A DNA stretch of 64,000 bases, taken from Streptomyces sp. TS71-3. GTDB lineage: Bacteria; Actinomycetota; Actinomycetes; Streptomycetales; Streptomycetaceae. Below the pieces are notes generated by a model. That model searched no databases and was not told where the DNA came from. It saw nothing but the letters and a program-made list of their open reading frames with translations. Position 1 is the first letter of the stretch, and the number at the start of each line of letters is the position of its first letter. Location of the stretch: positions 4,836,001 through 4,900,000 of the forward strand of contig NZ_BNEL01000001.1 in assembly GCF_018327685.1 (NCBI RefSeq), written 5' to 3'. The position numbers were made by a program, and so were the translations under genes. Below, piece after piece: positions 8,684-17,636 of this stretch.

Positions 8684-9655
8684 ATGCGTGCCCTCCTCTC
8701 CCGTCTGCGGTCGTCCGCGGGCTCCGGCCCCGCCCAACTGCTCGCCGTGGCAGCCGTTTTCCTCGTCGGCCGCTCCACCGTCGTCGGCTACAGCGACTGG
8801 GCCTCGGTGCGGGCCATGGCCGTCCTCGCTTCCTTCCTCGGCATAGCCGCCATGGGCCATACGCTGGTCGTGCTGGCCGGCGGCATCGATCTGTCGGTGC
8901 CCGCCCTCATCGGCGCCGGAAACGTGATGACGGCCCGGCTCACCGGCGAGGGATGGTCCTCGCCGCCGGTCATCGCGTCGACGCTGGCAGCGGGCTTCGC
9001 CGTTGGCGCGGTCAACGGGTATGTCACCAGCAGGTGGCGGGCCCCCGCACTCGTGGTCACCCTCGCCACGGCCTCGGTGGTGGGCGGTGCCGTCCTGCTG
9101 TGGACCGATGCCTCGCTCTCCGGTCAGGCACCGGCGTGGCTGGCCTCTTTCACCTCATCGGCGGCCGACACCGGTCCGCTGCCGATCGCACCGGTGGTCG
9201 TGGCCTGGCTGCTGCTCGCGGCCGTGGCCGAGTTCGCCCTGCGCCGTACCATCGTGGGCCGCCGCCTGTACGTGCACGGCGTCAATCCGGATGTCGCCCG
9301 CCTGATGCTGGTCAGCGACCACCGGGTGACGACCTTCGCCTTCGCCTGCTCCGGCCTGCTGGCCGCCCTCAGCGGCACCCTGCTGACCGGCTTCACCGGC
9401 TCAGGGCTCTTCGATGTGGGCAGCCCGTATCTGTTCAGTGCCATCGCTGCCGTCGTCGTCGGCGGAAACTCGCTGCTCGGCGGGCGCGGCAACATCCTGC
9501 GCTGCGTGCTGGGCACCGTCGCCCTGACCGAACTGACGACGCTGCTCGTCGGCTACTCGCTGGGTTCCGCCGCCCAGCAGGCGGTTCTCGGTGCGGTCAT
9601 CCTCGCCGTCGTCGCCACCTACGGACGCGAACAGCCGTTGGGCAGCCGCATATGA
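8684..9655 (+). CDS. ABC transporter permease, RbsC-type (second of two)
   Basis: A 323-residue BPD_transp_2 permease, homologous to the preceding gene product. Motifs are GIAAMGHTLVVLAGGIDLSVP near residue 60, GRRLYVHGVNPDVAR and VVVGGNSLLGGRGN. ATG 8684 is preceded by AAGGAG at 8671-8676. The stop overlaps an ATG at 9652, so the next gene is translationally linked. Two different permeases in tandem imply a heterodimeric channel. Confidence 0.9.
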   Translation: MRALLSRLRSSAGSGPAQLLAVAAVFLVGRSTVVGYSDWASVRAMAVLASFLGIAAMGHTLVVLAGGIDLSVPALIGAGNVMTARLTGEGWSSPPVIASTLAAGFAVGAVNGYVTSRWRAPALVVTLATASVVGGAVLLWTDASLSGQAPAWLASFTSSAADTGPLPIAPVVVAWLLLAAVAEFALRRTIVGRRLYVHGVNPDVARLMLVSDHRVTTFAFACSGLLAALSGTLLTGFTGSGLFDVGSPYLFSAIAAVVVGGNSLLGGRGNILRCVLGTVALTELTTLLVGYSLGSAAQQAVLGAVILAVVATYGREQPLGSRI

Positions 9656-9741
9656 CGTCAGCGCCCGCACCGGAACTCCCCGGCCCCGGCGGCACACCCG
9701 CACAGGGGCTGCCCCCCAACCCGACGGAAGGTCTTCCCACC

Positions 9742-11154
9742 ATGCCCGACATCTCCGGCTCGCATCTGATGGACTCACGCGTCCTGGGCGACCTGTTCAC
9801 CTCCGAGGCCATGCGGGCCGTCTTCACCGACCGGGCCATGGTGCAGTCCTGGCTGGACGCCGAGGTGGCCCTGGCCGGGGCACAGGCCGGGCTGGACATC
9901 ATCCCCACGGAAGCCGCCGCACACATCGCCGACGCCGCCGACGCCGGACGGTTCGACCTCGACGCCATGGGCCACGAGGTCGGACGGACAGCACACCCGC
10001 TGGTGCCGTTGGTACGCCGGCTGGCCGAGGAGGCCGGTCCCCGTTGGGGTGCTTACGTGCACTACGGGGCCACTACCCAGGACATCACCGACACCGGACT
10101 CGTCCTCCAGGTACGGGCCGCGATAGAGCTGACCGAACGCCTGCTGCGCGATCTGATCCGGCAGCTCGCCGATCTGGCCGAGCGCCACCGGGACCTGCCG
10201 ATGGTCGGGCGTACACACGCACAGCACGCCCTGCCGATCACCCTCGGGTTCAAGTTCGCCGTCCTGCTGGCCGAGTGCGAACGCCATGCCGACCGGCTGC
10301 GGGACGCCCGCCCGCGGGTGCTGGTCGGCCAACTTGGCGGCGCTGTCGGATCGATGGCCGCCTTCGGCGGGCGGGGGCCCGAACTGCAGGACGCGATGGC
10401 CCGCCGTCTCGGGCTCGGCAGTGCCCCCGTGCCCTGGCACAGCGCACGCGACGGCCTCGCCGAAGTGGTCGGGGTAGTCGCCATGGTCGCCGCCACATGC
10501 GGGAAGATCGCCAACGAGGTACGCGTCCTGCAGCGCACCGAGGTCGCCGAGCTGGCAGAACCGTTCACCACCGGCAAGGTCGGCAGCAGCACGATGCCGC
10601 ACAAGCGCAACCCGATGTTCTGCGAGTACATCATCGCCAGCGCCATCCTGTGCCGGCAGGCGCCGGCGAGCATGCTCGCGGCGATGCACCAGGAGCACGA
10701 GCGGGACATGAGCCTGTGGGGTGTCGAGTGGGCCGTGGTGCCCGAGACGTTCTGCCTGGCCGCCGGGCTGCTGGAGCGGACCGGGTGGATCCTGGACGGT
10801 CTGGTCGTCCACCCCGAGGCGCTGTACCGCAACCTGCACACCCTCGGAGACCTGATGCTGTCCGAGGCGGCGATGATGCACGTCGCCGGAGCCATGGGCA
10901 AGACCGCCGCTCACGACGCGGTGTACGAGGCCTCGATGGCGGCCTGGGAGACCGGCCGGCCGCTGCGGGACCTGCTCTTGGAGAGCCCGGCGGTCACGGC
11001 GTCCGGCGCCGACCTCGACGAACTCGGTGAACTGCTCGTACCCGAGCGGTACCTGGGTTCGTGCGGTGCACTCGTGGACCGCACGGTGGCACGCGCCAGA
11101 GCCTTCCTCGCCCACACCGGGGTGTCCGCCACGGCGCCGGAGGAGGCCGCGTGA
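9742..11154 (+). CDS. Lyase of the fumarase/aspartase superfamily (adenylosuccinate lyase or carboxymuconate cycloisomerase-like)
   Basis: A 470-residue cytoplasmic enzyme of the superfamily that eliminates or adds across a C-N or C-O bond adjacent to a carboxylate. The signature loop GSSTMPHKRNP (around residue 290) holds the catalytic Ser region; HYGATTQDITDTG and GRTHAQHALPITLG are the other two active-site segments. ATG 9742 is preferred because family similarity begins there and GGAAGG precedes it; an in-frame ATG at 9652 overlaps the permease stop and would add 30 unconserved residues. Being in an importer operon rather than with purine genes argues against housekeeping purB. The substrate is probably an N-substituted dicarboxylate (inference). 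Confidence 0.88.
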   Translation: MPDISGSHLMDSRVLGDLFTSEAMRAVFTDRAMVQSWLDAEVALAGAQAGLDIIPTEAAAHIADAADAGRFDLDAMGHEVGRTAHPLVPLVRRLAEEAGPRWGAYVHYGATTQDITDTGLVLQVRAAIELTERLLRDLIRQLADLAERHRDLPMVGRTHAQHALPITLGFKFAVLLAECERHADRLRDARPRVLVGQLGGAVGSMAAFGGRGPELQDAMARRLGLGSAPVPWHSARDGLAEVVGVVAMVAATCGKIANEVRVLQRTEVAELAEPFTTGKVGSSTMPHKRNPMFCEYIIASAILCRQAPASMLAAMHQEHERDMSLWGVEWAVVPETFCLAAGLLERTGWILDGLVVHPEALYRNLHTLGDLMLSEAAMMHVAGAMGKTAAHDAVYEASMAAWETGRPLRDLLLESPAVTASGADLDELGELLVPERYLGSCGALVDRTVARARAFLAHTGVSATAPEEAA

Positions 11155-12056
11155 GCCCCGACTCCCGCGCCGTGGGGTTCATAGGCCTGGGCGCGATGGG
11201 GGGCCGGATGGCGGCCCGGCTGCTCGCGGCCGGCCACCGGGTGCACGGCTGGAACCGCTCCTCGGACCGTCTGGCACCACTGACCGCCGCCGGCCTCGAA
11301 CCCTGCGCCACCCCGCGCGAGGTGGCGGCGCGTGCCGGGACGGTGCTCGTCATGGTCTGGGACTCCGAGGCACTGCTCGCCGTGACGGAGGGACCCGACG
11401 GACTGCTGTCGGGGATGACAGGCGAGCACGTCCTGGTGGACCTCAGCACGGTCGAACCCCACGTCAGCCGCCAGGTGGCGGCCCGCGTACGGGAGCGGGG
11501 CGGCCGGATGCTCGACTGCCCGGTCTCCGGAAGCCTGGACGCAGCCGAAGCCGGCACCCTCGTCCTGCTGGCCGGCGGACCGTCCGGCGCCCTGGACCGG
11601 CTGCGTCCCACGCTGGAGGTACTGGCCGAGCGGATCATCCACCTCGGTGAGGACAACGGCCTCGGACTGGCCATGAAACTCGCCGTCAACCTCCAGGTAG
11701 CCCTTCAGGCGGTCGCCTGGGGCGAGGCCATGGTGGTGGCCGAGGACGCGGGAATCGACCGGGCGGCGGCTACCGAGGCCATGCTCGCCAGCGTCATCGC
11801 CTCCCCGATGCTGCGTTACCGCGCCCCCTTCCTGCTGCGCGAGCCCGCCGAGGTGTGGGCCAGCGCCGCGCAGCTCCGCAAGGACGTCGCCTACGCCACC
11901 AGCGGCACCGGCGGTCGCACCCCTTCCGGGGACCTCGCGCTGCGGCTGCTCGACGCGGTCTGTGCCGCGGGCGACGGCGACCGGGAGGCGGCACAGCTGA
12001 TGAGACATGTGGCGGACTGCCGGGGGACCGGGCCCGCCGAAGGGAGCGAGGCATGA
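11151..12056 (+). CDS. NAD(P)-dependent 3-hydroxyisobutyrate dehydrogenase-like oxidoreductase (copy A)
   Basis: A 301-residue beta-hydroxyacid dehydrogenase. The Rossmann motif GFIGLGAMGGRMAARLL starts at residue ~8; the substrate-binding segment DCPVSGS and the catalytic lysine in GLAMKLAVNLQ are present. The family oxidises 3-hydroxy acids or reduces their semialdehydes. GTG 11151 overlaps the lyase stop (GTGA) and follows GGAGGAGG. A paralogue lies on the opposite strand at 23705-24649, part of a duplicated enzyme set. Confidence 0.9.
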   Translation: MSPDSRAVGFIGLGAMGGRMAARLLAAGHRVHGWNRSSDRLAPLTAAGLEPCATPREVAARAGTVLVMVWDSEALLAVTEGPDGLLSGMTGEHVLVDLSTVEPHVSRQVAARVRERGGRMLDCPVSGSLDAAEAGTLVLLAGGPSGALDRLRPTLEVLAERIIHLGEDNGLGLAMKLAVNLQVALQAVAWGEAMVVAEDAGIDRAAATEAMLASVIASPMLRYRAPFLLREPAEVWASAAQLRKDVAYATSGTGGRTPSGDLALRLLDAVCAAGDGDREAAQLMRHVADCRGTGPAEGSEA

Positions 12057-13096
12057 GGGCTGCCGTCTACCACGGGCCGGGCGACGTCAGGGTGGGCACG
12101 GTGCCGGACGCCCCCGCGCCGGGGCCCGGGGAGGTGACCATCGGGGTACGGCTGTGCGGGCTGTGCGGCACGGACGCCCACGAGTTCGCGCACGGTCCGG
12201 CCATGATCCCTTTGCACACTCGTCACCCGGCTTCCGGGCACCTGGGGCCGATGGTCCCCGGACACGAGTTCATGGGCGTGGTGACGGCGACCGGGCGGGG
12301 GGCGGCGATCGCACCGGGGACGCGTGTGGTGGCGGGGGCCGGCCGCTGGTGCGGTCGCTGCCCGGCATGCGCGGGGGGCCGTACCAACCTGTGCCACAGC
12401 TACAACACGCACGGCCTGAACCGGGACGGCGGACTCGCCGAATACGTCACCGTGCCCGCCGCCATGTGCGCGGTGGTCCCCGACGGCTGCGCCGACGAGG
12501 ACGCGGTCCTCGCGCAGCCCCTCGCGATCGCCCTGCACGCCCTCAACCGCTCGGGTGCCGGACCCGGCGATCCGGTAGTGGTCTTCGGAGCCGGTGGCAT
12601 CGGCACCCTGCTGATTGCCGCAGCGGCCTTCCGGGGCACGCCGGTCCATGTCCTGGATGTCGACCCGGAGCGCCTGGAGACCGCTGTCGCGCTGGGTGCG
12701 GCATCGGCGCGGATCGCGGACGCGGCCGGACTGGACGCCGTCCGGACGCTCGGCCGGACCGGCGCCCCGGTGGTGATCGAGGCGTCGGGTGCGGCGGCCG
12801 GCCTGCGCGACGCGCTGCGCGTCACCGGCGCCGGCGGCCGTGTCGTGCTGCTGGGGCTGCCGAGCACCGCCCCTGAGGTCGACGTCCGGGGCGCGGTCGT
12901 GGCGGAGGTCGACCTGATCTCCACCAGCGCGCATGTCTGCGCGAGTGACCTCCCCGAGGCGGTCGCGGCGCTGGACGCCCGGCCGATCGCCGGCCTGGTC
13001 GTGGACCGCGTCGTGCCGCTGGAGGAGGTCGTGGCGGGGGCGCTCGCACCGCTTGCGGCGGGCCGGCTGCGCGGCAAGGCCGTGGTGCGGGTGTGA
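12053..13096 (+). CDS. Zinc-dependent alcohol/polyol dehydrogenase (MDR family)
   Basis: A 347-residue medium-chain dehydrogenase. The catalytic zinc region is GLCGTDAHEF and GHEFMG; the structural zinc cysteines are in WCGRCPACAGGRTNLC; the NAD motif is VVFGAGGIGTLL. Spacing resembles 2,3-butanediol/sorbitol dehydrogenase-type enzymes. ATG 12053 overlaps the preceding stop, with AGGGAG upstream. It is the last gene of the importer transcription unit before a 110-bp gap. The substrate is presumably a secondary alcohol formed in the pathway (inference). Confidence 0.9.
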   Translation: MRAAVYHGPGDVRVGTVPDAPAPGPGEVTIGVRLCGLCGTDAHEFAHGPAMIPLHTRHPASGHLGPMVPGHEFMGVVTATGRGAAIAPGTRVVAGAGRWCGRCPACAGGRTNLCHSYNTHGLNRDGGLAEYVTVPAAMCAVVPDGCADEDAVLAQPLAIALHALNRSGAGPGDPVVVFGAGGIGTLLIAAAAFRGTPVHVLDVDPERLETAVALGAASARIADAAGLDAVRTLGRTGAPVVIEASGAAAGLRDALRVTGAGGRVVLLGLPSTAPEVDVRGAVVAEVDLISTSAHVCASDLPEAVAALDARPIAGLVVDRVVPLEEVVAGALAPLAAGRLRGKAVVRV

Positions 13097-13206
13097 GGCG
13101 GCGGTCACCTGACGGGGGCCCCGTGCCTCGGGCCTGCTCGACGGCGCCCCTGGTCAATTAGGGAATTTTTCTACACTTTATTAAAAACGTGCACAAAGGA
13201 GTGGAC
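13097..13206 (+). promoter_or_regulatory. AT-rich gap, probable promoter of the amidohydrolase operon
   Basis: After 40 bp of GC-rich DNA the sequence turns strikingly AT-rich (about 13155-13188), unlike the tightly overlapping genes upstream. A weak -10-like TACACT is at 13172-13177. The ribosome site AAAGGAG is at 13195-13201. A separate promoter is likely; no operator was recognised. Confidence 0.35.
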
Positions 13207-14607
13207 ATGAACGGCGCTGAACGGCTCCTCCTGCGCAACGGCACCGTGATCACGATGGATGACGAGCTCGGCGACTTCGACCGGGCCGACGTCCTCGTGT
13301 CCGGCGGGAAGATCGACGCCGTCGCACCCGACCTGGGCGCGGTGGACGCCCGCGTCATCGAGGCGCGAGGCATGATCGTCATGCCGGGGATGGTGGACAC
13401 ACACCGGCACACCTGGCAGGCGGCACTGCGCGGGATCGCTGCCGACTGGACGCTGGGCCAGTACATGACCGGCCTGCATCTGGGTCTGTCCGCGCTGTTC
13501 ACCCCGGAGGACACCTACGCCGGCAACCTGCTGGGAGCCGTCGAGGCGCTGGATTCCGGCATCACGACGATGCTGGACTGGTCGCACAACGTGAACACCG
13601 CCGCACACAGCGACGCCGCCGTGCAGGGGCTGTTCGACGCCGGGATCCGAGCGGTCTTCGCGCACGGCGGCGGCGCCGACATGTACCAGGTGCCCAGCAC
13701 CGTGCCGCACGACGAGGACGTCCGCCGGGTCCGCGACCGGTACTTCTCCTCCGGAGCTCAGCTCTGCACGATGGCCATGGCCCTGCGCGGACCGCAGTTC
13801 GCCACGATGGACGTCACCGAGTCCGATCTGCGGCTCGCCCGCGAGCTCGGCCTGCCCGTCACCCTGCACGTGGGCGACGGCGAGTGGGGGCGCAGCCGTC
13901 CCGTGACCCGGATGCGCGAGCGCGGACTGCTCGGTCCGGACATCACGTACGTGCACTGCAACACCCTCGCCGACGACGAGCTGCGTGACATCGCCGACTC
14001 CGGAGGCAGCGTGTCCATCGCCCCCGACATCGAGATGCAGATGGGCCACGGCTGGCCCGCCACCGGACGGCTGACGGGGGTCGGCATCCGGCCCAGCCTG
14101 TCCATCGACACCTGCGTCTCCAACAGCGGGCACATGTTCGGCACCATGCAGATCTGCCTGGCCACCCAGCGCGCACTGGACAACCAGGAGCCCGGCGCCA
14201 GCGACCGCCCCGCCGTCTCCCTCACCTCGCGCGACGTGCTGTCCTTCGCCACCGTCGACGGCGCACGGGCCTGTGGCCTCGCAGACCGCGTCGGCAGCCT
14301 GACCCCCGGCAAGCAGGCCGACATCGTCGTGCTGCGCACCGACAATCCCTCGCTCTCACCGGTCAACAACCCGGTGGGGCAGGTCGTGTACGCGGCGCAC
14401 CCCGGTCTGGTGGACACCGTCGTGGTCGCGGGCCGGATCGTGAAGACCGCCGGCCACCTGCACGGCGATGTCGCCGAGCGGGCCCGGAATCTGGCGATCG
14501 CCAGCCGCGACTCGCTCTTCGAGCGCACCCGGCACACCGCGAACCTGGCCGACGCGCACACCGGGGGCGGCTGGCAGCCCGCGCCGCTGGTCACCTCGCG
14601 GCTGTGA
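13207..14607 (+). CDS. Metal-dependent amidohydrolase, ATZ/TRZ (guanine/cytosine deaminase-like) group (copy A)
   Basis: A 466-residue amidohydrolase expected to hydrolyse a C-N bond, as in deaminases and chlorohydrolases of this group. Visible metal and active-site residues: H66 and H68 (MVDTHRH), H221 (LHVGDGEWG), H250 (VHCNTL) and D301 (LSIDTC). The C-terminal beta-sandwich carries the usual GSLTPGKQADIVVLR. ATG 13207 is chosen because AAAGGAG lies 5 bp upstream; an in-frame GTG at 13189 has none. It has a clear paralogue on the opposite strand at 17637-18971, sharing IAADWTL and EMQMGHG. Followed by an M24-fold enzyme and an ALDH. Confidence 0.9.
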   Translation: MNGAERLLLRNGTVITMDDELGDFDRADVLVSGGKIDAVAPDLGAVDARVIEARGMIVMPGMVDTHRHTWQAALRGIAADWTLGQYMTGLHLGLSALFTPEDTYAGNLLGAVEALDSGITTMLDWSHNVNTAAHSDAAVQGLFDAGIRAVFAHGGGADMYQVPSTVPHDEDVRRVRDRYFSSGAQLCTMAMALRGPQFATMDVTESDLRLARELGLPVTLHVGDGEWGRSRPVTRMRERGLLGPDITYVHCNTLADDELRDIADSGGSVSIAPDIEMQMGHGWPATGRLTGVGIRPSLSIDTCVSNSGHMFGTMQICLATQRALDNQEPGASDRPAVSLTSRDVLSFATVDGARACGLADRVGSLTPGKQADIVVLRTDNPSLSPVNNPVGQVVYAAHPGLVDTVVVAGRIVKTAGHLHGDVAERARNLAIASRDSLFERTRHTANLADAHTGGGWQPAPLVTSRL

Positions 14608-14666
14608 TGCCGGCCGTCCCCCCACACACACACCGCACCACGGACACCGTGAAAGGAAGCACCACT

Positions 14667-16028
14667 ATGGGTATCGCCACCTACGGCTCGACCAACGTCG
14701 ACTGGGAGGCGCGCATCGACATGGACCGGCTGCGCCGCGAGCGGCTGGCCCGGCTGCGGGCCCAGTTGGAATCCTCCAGCTTCGGCGCGCTGCTGGCCTT
14801 CGACTTCGCCAACATCCGGTACATGACGGCCACGCACATCGGCACGTGGGGTTCGGACAAACTGGTCCGGTTCGCCCTGCTGGTGCGTGGCGCAGAGCCG
14901 GTCATCTGGGACTTCGGCTCCGCGGCCCGCCACCATCAGCTCTACAACCCCTGGCTGGGCGACGAGGAGACCGACTCGGAGACCGGGGTGCGCACTCCAG
15001 TTCCCGGCACCTCCCGCTCGTACCCCGGCATCTCCACGCTCCGCGGCGCCCTGCACCCCGACGGTGGGCAGGCGGAGAACGTCGCCGCCCGAGTACTGGC
15101 GGAGCTGCGCAAGCACGGCCTGGAGAACGAACCAGTCGGCGTCGACTTCGTCGAAATGCCGGTGCACCGGGCGCTGACGCAGGCCGGTCTGGACATCGCC
15201 GACGGCCAGCAGGTCTTCCTGGAGGCCCGCCGGGTCAAGACCCGTGATGAGATCTCACTGCTCACCCACGCCTGCGGCCTGGCCGACATGGCGTACGAGG
15301 AGCTGTACGGGTTCCTGCGGCCCGGTGTGAAGGAGAACGAGACCGTCGGACTGGTGAGCAAGATCCTCTACGACGGGGGTTCGGAGTGGGTCGAGGGCAT
15401 CAACGCCATCTCCGGCGAGCGGTGCAACCCGCACCCGCACCTGTACTCCGACCGCATGGTCCGGCCCGGCGACCCCGCCTACTTCGACATCGTGCACAGC
15501 TACATGGGCTACCGCACCTGCTACTACCGCACGTTCTCCGTCGGCAGCGCCTCCCCGGCGATGAACGACGCGTACAAGAGGGCCCGGGACATCATGGACG
15601 AGTCGCTCGCCGCGGTGAAGCCGGGTGCGACGACCGCTGACATCGTCTCGCTGTGGCCGCGGGCCCAGGACTTCGGGTTCGCGAACGAGGAGGCCGCGTT
15701 CGCCCTCCAGTACGGGCACGGTGTCGGGCTGTCGGTCTGGGAGAAGCCGATATTCAGCCGGATGACCTCGCTGGACCACCCGGAGGAGCTCAAAGAGGGC
15801 ATGGTCTTCGCCCTGGAGACCTTCTGGCCGGCGCGGGACGGCTGGTCGGCCGCGCGCATCGAGGAGGAACTGGTGGTCACCGCTGACGGCTGTGAGGTCA
15901 TCACGCGCTTTCCCGCGGAGGAACTCCTCGTCGCCGGGCAGCGCTACTTCGCCGCCTCCGGGCCGCTGCCCGCCGTCCGCGAACCGCAGTCGCACCTCAA
16001 CAACCCCACGCTGCGCGCCCGCTCGTGA
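14667..16028 (+). CDS. M24 peptidase-fold enzyme, DddP/creatinase-like (copy A)
   Basis: A 453-residue pita-bread-fold protein: N-terminal creatinase-like domain (FANIRYMTA; PVIWDFGSAARHH) and C-terminal M24 domain. Layout resembles DMSP lyase DddP and other non-peptidase M24 proteins. Metal ligands visible are Asp in YFDIVHSYMGYR, His in YGHGVG, Glu in ALETFWP and Glu in RIEEELVV. The second Asp expected in the GY..D..RT segment appears to be replaced: the sequence reads GYRTCYYRTF. The copy at 22382-23641 has the identical change. ATG 14667 has AAAGGAAG upstream. The reaction is unknown; C-N or C-S cleavage is possible. Confidence 0.85.
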   Translation: MGIATYGSTNVDWEARIDMDRLRRERLARLRAQLESSSFGALLAFDFANIRYMTATHIGTWGSDKLVRFALLVRGAEPVIWDFGSAARHHQLYNPWLGDEETDSETGVRTPVPGTSRSYPGISTLRGALHPDGGQAENVAARVLAELRKHGLENEPVGVDFVEMPVHRALTQAGLDIADGQQVFLEARRVKTRDEISLLTHACGLADMAYEELYGFLRPGVKENETVGLVSKILYDGGSEWVEGINAISGERCNPHPHLYSDRMVRPGDPAYFDIVHSYMGYRTCYYRTFSVGSASPAMNDAYKRARDIMDESLAAVKPGATTADIVSLWPRAQDFGFANEEAAFALQYGHGVGLSVWEKPIFSRMTSLDHPEELKEGMVFALETFWPARDGWSAARIEEELVVTADGCEVITRFPAEELLVAGQRYFAASGPLPAVREPQSHLNNPTLRARS

Positions 16029-16075
16029 CGCCCTGCCCACCCCACCACCGTCACCCTCACGACAGGAGGTCCCAC

Positions 16076-17572
16076 GTGACAACCCCCGAGCCGACGGAGC
16101 CCGGGCCGGCCGGGCTGCGGATGCGGATCGGCGGCGAATGGCGCGAAGCGCTGTCCGGCGCCCGGTTCGAGACCGTCAGCCCCTTCACCGGACAGCCCTG
16201 GGCGAGCGTTCCCGACGCGGGCCCCGAGGACGTCGATCTCGCGGTGCGCGCCGCCGAGAAGGCCCAGTACGGTGTGTGGGGCCGCACCACCGGCTTCGAA
16301 CGGGCCCGTCTGATGCACCGGCTGGCCGATCTCATGGAACGGGACGCGGAGCGGCTGGCCGCAACCGAGACCCGCGACAACGGAAAGCTGCTGCGCGAGA
16401 TGCGCGGGCAGATGGAGTACCTCCCGTCCTGGCTGCGCTACTTCGCAGGCGTCGCCGACAAGCTACAGGGCGAGGTCATCCCCTCTGACCGGCCGAACTT
16501 CATGGTGTACACCCGGCACGAGCCGGTGGGCGTCGTGGGGGCCATCGTCCCGTGGAACTCCCCGTTGATGCTCCTGATGTGGAAACTGGCGCCGCTGCTC
16601 GCTGCCGGCTGCACCCTGGTGCTCAAGCCGTCCGAGCACACTCCGGTCTCCGCACTGGAGTTCGCCGGGCTCGTGGAGGAAGCCGGTTTTCCCGCCGGTG
16701 TGTTCAATGTCGTGACCGGGCAGAGTGCCGACCTCGGGCGCGCGTTGGTCGAGCACCCGGGTGTCCGGCACGTCGCGTTCACCGGCTCTCCGGGCGTCGG
16801 TATGAAGGTCGCCCAGGCCGCGGCCGGGCACTTCGCCCGCACCACTCTCGAACTCGGCGGCAAATCAGCCCAGTTGGTCTTCCCCGACGCCGACCTGGAG
16901 GCCGCGTCCAACGGCGTGATCGCCGGAGTCTTCGCGGCCACCGGGCAGACCTGCGTGGCAGGCTCCCGTCTCGTGGTCCACCGCGACGTCCACGACGCCC
17001 TGTTGGAGCGGGTGGCCGAACGGGCCGCGAGGATCGTGCTGGGCGACCCCGCGGCGCCGGACACCGAGATGGGCCCGCTGGCCAACGCGGCGCAGTTCGC
17101 CACGGTCAACGGCTTCGTCGAGCGTGCCGTCGCGGACGGCGCGACGGTGCTCACCGGCGGGCGGCCCGACCCCGACCTCGGCGGTCTGTTCTACCGGCCG
17201 ACGGTGCTGACCGGCGTGCGCCCGGAGATGGAGGTCGCCCGAGAGGAGATATTCGGACCCGTACTGTCGGTCCTCACGTTCGACACCGAGGAGGAGGCGG
17301 TCGAACTGGCCAACTCCACGCGCTACGGCCTCGGCGCGGGCGTGTGGACGGAGGACCTGCGACGTGCCCACCGCGTGGCGCACGAACTACGCGCTGGCAA
17401 CGTGTGGGTGAACGCCTACCGGGTGGTCGCCCCGAACGTGCCGTTCGGTGGCACCGGCGCCAGCGGGTGGGGCCGGGAGAGCGGCGTGGAAGCGGTGCGT
17501 GAGTACACCGAGACGAAGGCGGTCTGGATCGAACTGAGCGGTGCCACCCGCGACCCGTTCACCCTGGGCTGA
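16076..17572 (+). CDS. NAD(P)-dependent aldehyde dehydrogenase (copy A)
   Basis: A 498-residue ALDH oxidising an aldehyde to the acid. Visible are the cofactor-binding VPWNSP, the general-base Glu in LELGGKSAQLVF and the catalytic Cys in ATGQTCVAGSR, followed by the late EEIFGPVLSV motif. GTG 16076 is supported by ACAGGAGG at 16062-16069. It ends the plus-strand half of the island, 64 bp from the tail of the converging minus-strand operon, with a bidirectional hairpin between. Betaine-aldehyde or hydroxymuconic-semialdehyde type enzymes look closest; the real substrate is undetermined. Confidence 0.9.
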   Translation: MTTPEPTEPGPAGLRMRIGGEWREALSGARFETVSPFTGQPWASVPDAGPEDVDLAVRAAEKAQYGVWGRTTGFERARLMHRLADLMERDAERLAATETRDNGKLLREMRGQMEYLPSWLRYFAGVADKLQGEVIPSDRPNFMVYTRHEPVGVVGAIVPWNSPLMLLMWKLAPLLAAGCTLVLKPSEHTPVSALEFAGLVEEAGFPAGVFNVVTGQSADLGRALVEHPGVRHVAFTGSPGVGMKVAQAAAGHFARTTLELGGKSAQLVFPDADLEAASNGVIAGVFAATGQTCVAGSRLVVHRDVHDALLERVAERAARIVLGDPAAPDTEMGPLANAAQFATVNGFVERAVADGATVLTGGRPDPDLGGLFYRPTVLTGVRPEMEVAREEIFGPVLSVLTFDTEEEAVELANSTRYGLGAGVWTEDLRRAHRVAHELRAGNVWVNAYRVVAPNVPFGGTGASGWGRESGVEAVREYTETKAVWIELSGATRDPFTLG

Positions 17573-17583
17573 CGGCGTGCGCG

Positions 17584-17617
17584 AGTGCCGGGGCCACATC
17601 CGGACGGTCCCGGCACT
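17584..17617. terminator. Bidirectional hairpin between converging operons
   Basis: AGTGCCGGG (17584-17592) pairs perfectly with CCCGGCACT (17609-17617) in the 64-bp gap between two converging genes. No U-tract, as usual in Streptomyces. Confidence 0.65.
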
Positions 17618-17636
17618 AGGGTGTTCGCCGATCGCG

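Noticed and set aside
9652..9741. ATGA-overlapping upstream start for the lyase gene
   Set aside because: The extra 30 residues are Pro/Gly-rich and unconserved; ATG 9742 has a ribosome site and begins the conserved domain. Kept only as an alternative.
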